In this document: piece after piece, positions 1 to 6,270 of the stretch
Layout of the letters: each line of letters begins with the position of its first letter
How positions within the stretch are numbered: the first letter of the stretch is position 1
NCBI GenBank assembly: GCA_046735265.1
Contig: JBKPSZ010000358.1
Span: forward strand, 1 to 7,831
Direction of reading: 5' to 3'
DNA: 7,831 nucleotides
From: DATBFU01 sp046735265
Lineage (GTDB): Bacteria; Acidobacteriota; Thermoanaerobaculia; UBA5066; Gp7-AA6
The notes under the pieces: generated by a model
The model's input: the letters and a program-made list of their open reading frames with translations, nothing else
Database searches by the model: none
What the model was told of the DNA's origin: nothing
Made by a program: the position numbers and the translations under genes

Positions 1-576
1 GACCCGAGTCGCGGGTTCGCGCGAGGCTACTCCCTCGTCGTCTACGGCCCATACGGGCCCCTGTCGCAGGCTTGGGGCGACGCGCGACCCGTGGCATGGG
101 GTGCGAACCACCATCGCGAGATGCGCCGGCGCTTCGCGCACACGGTCGGCATCGCTGTGATGTGCGAGGACCTGCCGGAGGAATCGAACCGGGTCGAGCT
201 CGACCCGGGGAGCCACGACCGTCACGGCATGCCGGCCGCGAAGGTCACTTACCGTTTCGGCAAGAACACCCTTCCCATGCTTGCTCACGGCGCCGCGATG
301 GCGCGCCGCGCGCTCGAGGCGGCCGGCGCCGTCGAGATCCTGAAGGCACCGGAGCCGGGCGTCTTCGCGCATCTGATGGGCACCGCGCGGATGGGAAAGG
401 ACCCGAAAACGTCCGTGGTGGACGGTCACAACCGGGCGCACGACGTCCCGAATCTCTACGTGGTCGACGGCAGCTCCTTCGTCACCAGCGCCGCTGTGAA
501 CCCGACCTCGACGATCGGAGCGCTGGCACTGCGGGCGGCCGATGGAATCTGGGATTCGCGTCCGGACTGGGTGTGA
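1..576 (+). CDS. GMC-family flavin oxidoreductase, C-terminal part (5' end outside window)
   Basis: This is the last 191 residues of a glucose-methanol-choline (GMC) oxidoreductase, an FAD enzyme that oxidises alcohols or sugars. The reading frame is open from the first base, so the gene starts upstream and the FAD-binding N-terminus is not seen. The C-terminal GMC signature is clear. HLMGTARMG at visible residues 124-132 carries the usual active-site histidine (H124). NLYVVDGSSF (151-160) is the C-terminal segment that contacts FAD, and AVNPTSTI (165-172) carries the second active-site position (N167). The protein ends about 20 residues after this motif, as is normal for the family. The motif wording resembles gluconate- or sorbitol-dehydrogenase-like members, but the substrate cannot be read from this part. 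Such enzymes are often encoded next to a small partner subunit; none lies downstream, where the next gene is convergent. No clear terminator is visible in the 53-base gap after the stop. Confidence 0.95.
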   Translation, partial: DPSRGFARGYSLVVYGPYGPLSQAWGDARPVAWGANHHREMRRRFAHTVGIAVMCEDLPEESNRVELDPGSHDRHGMPAAKVTYRFGKNTLPMLAHGAAMARRALEAAGAVEILKAPEPGVFAHLMGTARMGKDPKTSVVDGHNRAHDVPNLYVVDGSSFVTSAAVNPTSTIGALALRAADGIWDSRPDWV

Positions 577-629
577 CGGTCGGATGCGGGCGGGCCGGGC
601 GCGGTGCCGCGGTGTCTGGACCTGAGCTT

Positions 630-1208
630 CTAAACCGCGGTTCCGGACCCGTTCGCGAAATATCTCCTCTCGATTTCCTGCGCGATCGTCAGCGCGTCGG
701 GATCGGAAGACACCCGCACGATCGCATCTCCCGCGCCGACCTCTCCCTCCTCGAGGACGCGGAGATAGAAGCCGAGGCGCCGGCTCTCGAGAAGCTGGCG
801 AACGAAGGTGGGGGAGCCGGCCTTCAACCCCATCTTGAAGCACGGCCCGCGCGGCGATGTCACCTGAACGACCGCGCTCCCGACCCGGAAGGCGTCGCCG
901 ACGCGCACGTCCGTCTCGAGAAGGCCTTCGGTCGTGAAGTTCTCTCCGAAGAAGCCGGGGGAGAGATCCGGCCGCGCGAGGACCTCGCGGAAGTGCGCGT
1001 AGTGCTCCCAAGGGTAGGCGTACACGGCGCGGTTCGGGCCACCGTGATAGCGCTTGTCGATCTGAACGTCTCCGGTGAGGGTCAGCCTCGTTAAGGCGAC
1101 GCGATCGGCGACCGGCTCCTTGAAGATCCCGGTCGGGATTTCCCGGCCGCGGGTGCGGAAGGCGCGCGTCGCCGCGAGGTTCAGGGAACGGAGACGCGCG
1201 CCCGCCAC
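630..1208 (-). CDS. MOSC domain-containing protein, YiiM-like
   Basis: This is a MOSC (molybdenum cofactor sulfurase C-terminal) domain protein of the stand-alone YiiM type; such proteins are linked to molybdenum-cofactor-dependent detoxification, for example of N-hydroxylated bases. The proposed 192-residue product shows the family landmarks in order: GIFKEPV (27-33), GDVQIDKRYHGGPNRAVYAY (46-65), PGFFGENFTTEGLLE (84-98), VGDAFRVGSAVVQVTSPRGPC (103-123, with the conserved cysteine C123). The frame is open back to an ATG at 1361, but that start would run through the divergent intergenic region into the protease gene, and its extra 51 residues are Arg/Gly-rich and unlike the family. I chose GTG at 1208 because it places the first strand (LRSLNL, residues 6-11) near the N-terminus, as in homologues. 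The only GAAGG-like ribosome site lies very close to it, so the start is moderately sure. The C-terminus stops soon after LTIAQEIERRYF, so the three-helix tail found in longer YiiM proteins is short or incomplete. The exact substrate is unknown. Confidence 0.92.
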   Translation of the reverse strand: MAGARLRSLNLAATRAFRTRGREIPTGIFKEPVADRVALTRLTLTGDVQIDKRYHGGPNRAVYAYPWEHYAHFREVLARPDLSPGFFGENFTTEGLLETDVRVGDAFRVGSAVVQVTSPRGPCFKMGLKAGSPTFVRQLLESRRLGFYLRVLEEGEVGAGDAIVRVSSDPDALTIAQEIERRYFANGSGTAV

Positions 1209-1300
1209 GCCTTCAAGTACGACGAGCGGGGCGCCGCGGATTCGGCCGCGGCCACCGCGGGTTAAGATCGCGCGCCGAACGCCGCCAGAAGAGAGCCGTG
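1209..1300. promoter_or_regulatory. Divergent intergenic region between MOSC and protease genes
   Basis: This 92-base stretch separates the two divergent starts and should hold both promoters. Three copies of the self-complementary hexamer CCGCGG occur at 1234-1239, 1246-1251 and 1255-1260. A weak -10-like hexamer, TAAGAT at 1263-1268 (4 of 6 consensus positions), sits 33 bases before the protease ATG, without a convincing -35 partner. No strong sigma-70 promoter is visible for the MOSC direction. The promoter role is inferred from the gene arrangement, and the GC hexamers could be chance in such GC-rich DNA. Confidence 0.35.
1287..1295 (+). promoter_or_regulatory. Ribosome binding site deciding the protease start
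   Basis: The purine run AGAAGAGAG lies five bases before the ATG at 1301 but only two before the adjacent GTG at 1298. The spacing favours ATG 1301 over GTG 1298. The match to the anti-Shine-Dalgarno sequence is moderate. Confidence 0.5.
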
Positions 1301-3793
1301 ATGCAACATTTTTTCCTCGCCGCCGGAATCCTGTTCGCGATCGGATCGGCCGGTCCCTCACCGCAATCCGGCGCGCCCGCGTCGGCCGAAGCCGCGCCCC
1401 CGACCGCGGCCGAGCGCACGCGCGGGCTCGAGCGGCGGGACGGGTTCCTCCCGTTCTACTGGGACGCGCGGCGAGGACAGATCCTCCTCGAGACGTCGTC
1501 GGTCGAGGGAGATTTTCTCTACGGTACGGGGCTCGCGGGGGGCGCGGGCCTGCTCGAAGTCGATCTCGACCGCGGCAACCTCGGCGATCTGGGCGTCTGC
1601 CGTTTCGAGCGCGTCGGACCGCGGGTCCTCCTGCTGCGGCTGCAGACGACGCACGCGAGCGGCGTCGAGGACCGCGAGCGAACGCGCGTCGTCGAGGAGT
1701 CGTTCCCGATCTCGGTGCTCGCTTCGCTGCCCATCATCGCGGAAGAGGGGGACCGCGTCCTGGCCGACGCCACCGCGTTCGTTCTCGAGGATGCGCGAGT
1801 GCTTCCCGCCCTGAAAGCGGCGCGCGCCGGCGAGTGGAAGCAGGACTCCTCCCGGTCTGCTCTTCGCCTCGAGCGCTCGGGGGCATTCCCGCTCAACACC
1901 GAGATCGAGACGATGCAGACTTTCGTCGCCGAGCACGCGCCTCCCGCGGTCGCCGAAGTGCTTCCCGACGGGAGGACGATGAGTCTCTCGGTTCACCACA
2001 CCTTTCGCCGGCTGCCGGAGCCCGGGTACCGGCCGCGGCCTTTCGATCCCCGCGTCGGCTTCATCCCGGTTCGCCGGGTGGATCACACCGCTCCCTTCAC
2101 CGAGCCGATCGAGAAGTACCTCGCGAGCCGGTGGCGACTCGAAAAGAAGGACCCGTCCGCCGCGGTCTCCGAGCCGGCCGCTCCGATCGTCTATTACCTG
2201 GACCGCGGCATCCCCGAGCCCGAGCGGACCGCGATCCGCGAGGCCGCGCTCTGGTGGAACCACGCCTTCGAGCAGGCCGGCTTCCGCAACGCGCTCGTCC
2301 TCCGCGATCTGCCGCCCGGCGCGACGTTTCTCGACGCGCGCTATTCGGGAATCGAGTGGATCCATCGCGCCGAGCGCGCCTGGTCGATCGGTGACAGCCA
2401 GGTCGATCCGCGCACGGGAGAGATCCTGCACGCCGTGGCGCGAATCGACTCGCACCGCCGGCGCACGACGTCGCGCCTGTGGCGAAACCTGGAGCCGCCC
2501 GGATCGCGGCGCGCCTGCCTCGCCGCCGATGCTCCCGATCTCTCGCTTCTCGCAGCGGCCGCCGAGGGCGCCGGGGAGGAGGCGCTCGTGCTCCAGCGCC
2601 TCGCTTACCTCTCGGCGCACGAGGTCGGCCATACGCTCGGCCTCGAGCACAACTGGGCGGCGACGACGTTCGGCTGGGGCTCCGTCATGGACTACCTCGC
2701 TCCGAACGTCCAGACGAAAGGGGACGCCCTCGACCTCTCGGATGCGTACCCGAAGGACGTCGGTTCCTACGACCGCCTCGCGATCGCCTGGGGATACACG
2801 CCCGAGAGCGATCCCGCGCGCCTCGACGCGATCGTGCGGGAGGGCTACGCGAAGGGCATCGTCTATCCGCTCGATTCCGATCCGCGCTGGGCCGAGTACG
2901 ACTGGGGCTCCGATCCGGTCGCCTGGCTCGCGACGACGCAGCGCGTGCGACGCGTGATCCTCTCCCGCTTCGGTGCCGGACAGCTCGCGCCGGGGGAGTG
3001 GATCTCGAGCCTCCAGGAACGATTCAATCTCGCGTACCTGTACCACCGGTTCGGAATCCAGGCGGCCCAGCAGTTCGTCGGCGGCCAGTTCCAGACCGGC
3101 GCCGCGGCGGGCGACGGCCAGACTCCGCTCGTCTGGGTCCCGGCGGCCAAGCAGCGCGAGGCGCTCGACCTCCTGCTCGCGGCCCTCGAGCCCGAGAACC
3201 TGGACATTCCCGACCGCGTGCTCGCCGCGCTCCTCCCCGAGCCCTCCGCGACGCGGCCGAGCCGCGAGCGGTTCGCTTCGGAGGCGGGGCCGGCTTTCGA
3301 CCGCCTGACGGCGGCGCGAATCCTCTCGAGCCTGATCGTGGACCCGCTCCTCGATCCGGCGAGAGCCGAGCGTCTCGCGCTCGCCGAAGGACCCGACGCT
3401 CTGACGCTCGATCGGATGCTGGCGCTTCTCATCAGTTCGACCTTCGACGCGAAACCGGACGCGAGCGAGCGGCTCGCCTCGCTCCGCCGCGTGGCGCAGC
3501 GGCAGGTGGTCGACGCCCTCCTCGATCTCGCCGCGCGCGAGGACGTCCCGTCCTCGGTCCGATCGAGCGTCTGGGCGCGGATCGTGCGCCTGCGCCGATC
3601 GCTCGCCGCGCGCCGCTTGTCCGACGGCCCGCCGGAGGCGCACCGCGCGCTCCTCGAGCGGGACCTGACGGAATTCCTCGAGAAACCGGAGACGCGCAAG
3701 GTCCGTCCGAAGAAGCTCGAGGTCCCGCCGGGGCGTCCGATCGGTGAGAGCGGGATCAGCGGCGAGTCGGGATCTCTCTCTCCTCCCCGCTGA
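1301..3793 (+). CDS. Secreted zinc-dependent metalloprotease (DUF5117/DUF4953-type zincin)
   Basis: This is an 830-residue exported metallopeptidase. An N-terminal signal peptide is likely (hydrophobic stretch about 4-17, then a Ser/Pro/Ala-rich region), so it should act in the periplasm or outside the cell. Residues about 40-285 match the layout of the DUF5117-type N-terminal region. The catalytic domain follows: IEWIHRAERAWSIGDSQVDP (351-370) and RTGEIL (371-376) are a recognisable family block. HEVGHTLGLEHN (440-451) is a full HExxHxxGxxH zinc site, with zinc ligands H440, H444 and H450 and catalytic base E441. SVMDY (461-465) is the methionine turn of metzincins. The C-terminal part (about 570-790) is helical and also matches the family, including the LYHRFG...GGQF block. 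All key residues are present and the length fits the family. No substrate can be assigned. The start is ATG 1301, set by the purine-rich site at 1287-1295. The gene runs alone, divergent from the MOSC gene, and its last 38 bases overlap the end of the convergent channel gene. Confidence 0.94.
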   Translation: MQHFFLAAGILFAIGSAGPSPQSGAPASAEAAPPTAAERTRGLERRDGFLPFYWDARRGQILLETSSVEGDFLYGTGLAGGAGLLEVDLDRGNLGDLGVCRFERVGPRVLLLRLQTTHASGVEDRERTRVVEESFPISVLASLPIIAEEGDRVLADATAFVLEDARVLPALKAARAGEWKQDSSRSALRLERSGAFPLNTEIETMQTFVAEHAPPAVAEVLPDGRTMSLSVHHTFRRLPEPGYRPRPFDPRVGFIPVRRVDHTAPFTEPIEKYLASRWRLEKKDPSAAVSEPAAPIVYYLDRGIPEPERTAIREAALWWNHAFEQAGFRNALVLRDLPPGATFLDARYSGIEWIHRAERAWSIGDSQVDPRTGEILHAVARIDSHRRRTTSRLWRNLEPPGSRRACLAADAPDLSLLAAAAEGAGEEALVLQRLAYLSAHEVGHTLGLEHNWAATTFGWGSVMDYLAPNVQTKGDALDLSDAYPKDVGSYDRLAIAWGYTPESDPARLDAIVREGYAKGIVYPLDSDPRWAEYDWGSDPVAWLATTQRVRRVILSRFGAGQLAPGEWISSLQERFNLAYLYHRFGIQAAQQFVGGQFQTGAAAGDGQTPLVWVPAAKQREALDLLLAALEPENLDIPDRVLAALLPEPSATRPSRERFASEAGPAFDRLTAARILSSLIVDPLLDPARAERLALAEGPDALTLDRMLALLISSTFDAKPDASERLASLRRVAQRQVVDALLDLAAREDVPSSVRSSVWARIVRLRRSLAARRLSDGPPEAHRALLERDLTEFLEKPETRKVRPKKLEVPPGRPIGESGISGESGSLSPPR

Positions 3794-6266
3794 GGGCGCG
3801 GCCCGCTTCCGGCGTCACCGTTCGCAGATTCAGGTCGCGCTGCGGGAACGGGATCTCGATTTCGTTCTCGGTGAGCACCCGGTGCACCGCGCGGCGGACG
3901 GCGCTCTGGAGCGCGGCGGCCTGTTCGTAGCGGGCGACCCAGACCTGAAGCACGAAATCGAGCGAGCTCTCTCCGAACCCGACGAAGTACGCGGCGGGCG
4001 CCGGGTCGGGCAGGGCCTCCGGGTGGTCGCTCGCGGCCTGGAGGAGAAGGCCGATCACCTTCTCCGGGTCGGTTCCATAGGCCACGCCCACGCGAATTTC
4101 GATCCGCCGCTGCCGGTCGGAAAGGGTCCAGTTGACGACGCTCTTCGAGATCAGATCGGCGTTCGGAACGACGACCTCGGCCCCCTCTCCCGTCGCGATC
4201 GTGCTCGACCGCATCCCGATTCGTTTGACCTGGCCGACGAGCGTGCCCACGTCGATGTAGTCCCCGACCTGGATCGGCCTCTCGAAGAGGAGGATCAGGC
4301 CGGAGACGAAGTTCTGCACGATGTTCTGCAGGCCGAAACCGAGGCCGACGCCGAGCGCACCGGCGAGAAGCGTGAAGCGCGAGAGGCTGATGCCGGCGGC
4401 GCTGAAAGCGAGACCGAAACCGGCGAGGAGGATTGCGTAGCGCGCCGTCGTCGAGATCGTGAACGGCACCCCCCGCGGAAGGTGCAGCCGCGGAAGAACC
4501 TCCCCCTCGAGCACGAAACGAACGAGCGCGGCGAGGAGAAAGGTTCCCGCGAGGACGGCGAAGAACGTCAGGATTCCCGTCACCGAGATCGACGCCGACC
4601 CGATCTGGAGCGTCGACTGGAGGGCCGTTTCGCCCCAGTCCGCCGCCGGTCCGCCGAGGCCGAAGACGGCGAGCGCCCAGTAGGCCCACTGGATCGTCAG
4701 GACGGTCGAGAGCGCGCGCCGCAAGAAGCGCCGGATCGCTTCGGAGCGGCTCTGGACGACGCGCAGGGAGCGGCTCGCACGCGTCGCGAGAAGCGTGCTC
4801 AGGAAGCCGTAGAGAAGCCCGTAGACCCCGAGCGAGATGAGCCCGACCGAGAGCGATCCGATGACCCCGTTGCGAAGGAGCCGCGCCGGTTCGACGTAGC
4901 CCACGATGGCGAGCAGGAGGGCGACCGCGAGCAGCCCGACCGAGAGGGCGAGAACGAGCGTGATGGCACGCTGCCAGCGTCCTTGAAAAACCGGCTTCCA
5001 GACGCCGGAGCGCAGATCCGCCGCGAGCGTGGCGGCGACGGCGCCGGCCTGGAGGGTCAGGACGAGACGGTCGAGAAGCGGGTCCTGCTCGAAGAGGTAC
5101 CGGAGCGGGAAGAGACACGCGGCCGCCGTGAGGATCCAAAGCGATCGTTGCACGCCGCGGCCGAGGAGCTTCGAGAGGAGAAGCGCCGTCGACAGGATCG
5201 CGAGAAGCCAGACGGCGTCCCGAAAGAGATTCGGGGCGGTGCCCGACGGCCGCGTCCACGCGAGGAGCATCAGGGCGGACAGCGTGGCGGCGGCGAGCGG
5301 GCGCTCGATCAGCCGGACCGGCGCGCGCGCGAACGGATCGGCCTTCGCGCACTCCTTCGCGGCGCCGCGGAGCGCGAACAGGAGAGCGAGGCCGATCGCC
5401 ATGAAGATCGAGAACCGGACGGCGATCCAGCTTCCGTTCTCGGCCAGGAAGGCTTCGAGACGGCGCAGGTCGCGCCCGATCCTTTCCTTCGCCGCCCGAC
5501 CGACCGGACGTCCGGCCGAGGCGACGCGCCAGATCGGCCCCTCGGAGATGCCGAAGAGCCGCCGCTGCGCTCCGCGGCGCCGTTCCGACATTTCGACGCG
5601 GCCGGCCTCGAGCGCGCTGCGGATCCGGGAAACGCGGTCGAGCTGCGTCAACGCCTCATCGCGCCGGTGCTTGACCTCGGCCCGAAGCGGCTCGATCGAC
5701 GACGCGATCTCGGAAACGCGGAGCTGGATCGCCGGAGGCGCCGCCTCCTGAACCGTTTCCGGCAGAGTCGCGGACCAGCGGCGCTGCGCGTCGCCGAGGC
5801 GAGCGAGCTCCGAGTCGAGCGCCCGAGATCGCGCCGTCAGCGCGAGCTCCAGTTCCGACGCCGACGCCTCGAGATCCCTCAGGTCCAGATCCAGTTCCTG
5901 GAGCTCGACGAGCTGGACTTCCTCGGGCTTCGCGAGCGAAGGCCGCTCGAAGAGGCGGGCGAGCCGGCTCTCGGCCCGAGCGATGCGGGCGTCCACGTCC
6001 TTGAGCTCGGAGCCGGGCGGAAGCCCGGCCGTCACCTCCCGGCGGAGCGCCTCGAAGCGCTCCGCTTCCGCCGGGATGTCCGAAAGGGGAATGGCCGCCG
6101 GGGGAGTCGGGCTCGGCGCGATCGGCGCCGGCGTCCCGGCGGGTGAAGCGACGAAGGGAGAGCCGGGCTTGGAAGCGGTCTCTTGCCGACAGCTGCACGC
6201 GGCGATCGCTGCGGATGCCCCGACGAGAAGAACGATCCGCGTCCGGCGGCTCACGAGCCGATCCAT
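3756..6266 (-). CDS. MscK/MscS-type mechanosensitive ion channel with lipoprotein-like signal
   Basis: This 836-residue protein is a large MscS-superfamily channel, a tension-gated pore that releases solutes on hypo-osmotic shock. The N-terminus is basic, then hydrophobic, and ends in a lipobox (IAAC, residues 21-24; C24 would be lipidated). A Pro/Ala/Ser-rich linker follows (about 28-62), then a charged, helical, coiled-coil-like region (about 64-230), probably periplasmic. About eleven membrane segments follow (near 279-299, 322-338, 347-366, 377-393, 402-416, 434-456, 466-490, 518-535, 562-585, 607-625 and the pore helix). The MscS core is unmistakable: the Gly/Ala pore helix GALGVGLGFGLQNIVQNFVSG (636-656) split by Q647-N648, then FERPIQVGDYI (661-671), GQVKRIGMRSSTI (678-690) and VVVPNADLIS (698-707) of the beta domain. 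Layout and length fit MscK/MscM-like proteins rather than short MscS. It follows the hydrolase with a 16-base overlap. A GTG start at 6254 would give an exact GTGA junction and the same signal, so the start is uncertain by four codons. Confidence 0.93.
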   Translation of the reverse strand: MDRLVSRRTRIVLLVGASAAIAACSCRQETASKPGSPFVASPAGTPAPIAPSPTPPAAIPLSDIPAEAERFEALRREVTAGLPPGSELKDVDARIARAESRLARLFERPSLAKPEEVQLVELQELDLDLRDLEASASELELALTARSRALDSELARLGDAQRRWSATLPETVQEAAPPAIQLRVSEIASSIEPLRAEVKHRRDEALTQLDRVSRIRSALEAGRVEMSERRRGAQRRLFGISEGPIWRVASAGRPVGRAAKERIGRDLRRLEAFLAENGSWIAVRFSIFMAIGLALLFALRGAAKECAKADPFARAPVRLIERPLAAATLSALMLLAWTRPSGTAPNLFRDAVWLLAILSTALLLSKLLGRGVQRSLWILTAAACLFPLRYLFEQDPLLDRLVLTLQAGAVAATLAADLRSGVWKPVFQGRWQRAITLVLALSVGLLAVALLLAIVGYVEPARLLRNGVIGSLSVGLISLGVYGLLYGFLSTLLATRASRSLRVVQSRSEAIRRFLRRALSTVLTIQWAYWALAVFGLGGPAADWGETALQSTLQIGSASISVTGILTFFAVLAGTFLLAALVRFVLEGEVLPRLHLPRGVPFTISTTARYAILLAGFGLAFSAAGISLSRFTLLAGALGVGLGFGLQNIVQNFVSGLILLFERPIQVGDYIDVGTLVGQVKRIGMRSSTIATGEGAEVVVPNADLISKSVVNWTLSDRQRRIEIRVGVAYGTDPEKVIGLLLQAASDHPEALPDPAPAAYFVGFGESSLDFVLQVWVARYEQAAALQSAVRRAVHRVLTENEIEIPFPQRDLNLRTVTPEAGRALSGEEREIPTRR

Positions 6267-6270
6267 CCCC
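6251..6270 (-). other. Overlapping stop/start junction of hydrolase and channel genes
   Basis: The hydrolase stop TGA (6251-6253) lies inside the start of the channel gene. ATG 6266 gives a 16-base overlap; the in-frame GTG at 6254 gives the classic four-base GTGA overlap. The GTG has a plausible ribosome site, GGGGATGG at 6263-6270, eight bases upstream. The ATG has only GGGG directly before it, which is too close to work well. Either choice implies co-transcription and probable translational coupling. Confidence 0.75.

Noticed and set aside
577..629. A possible terminator between the convergent GMC and MOSC genes
   Set aside because: Only a short stem (CGCGG/CCGCG, 600-611) is present, with an impossibly small loop unless shortened, and no T-run follows. 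It does not support a terminator call.
1358..3643. A 761-codon open frame on the minus strand opposite the metalloprotease
   Set aside because: Its translation is Arg/Glu-rich and shows no family motif, while the plus-strand frame has a complete zincin site and family blocks. It is an antisense shadow caused by GC-rich third positions.
2863..5352. An 829-codon minus-strand frame spanning parts of the protease and channel genes
   Set aside because: It is out of frame with the channel, rich in Arg/Pro/Ser, and crosses the ends of two well-supported genes, so it is not a plausible gene.
3744..6146. An 800-codon open frame on the plus strand opposite the channel gene
   Set aside because: The product is an Arg/Glu/Asp-rich low-complexity string with no domain signature. 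The opposite strand encodes a clear MscS core with membrane segments.
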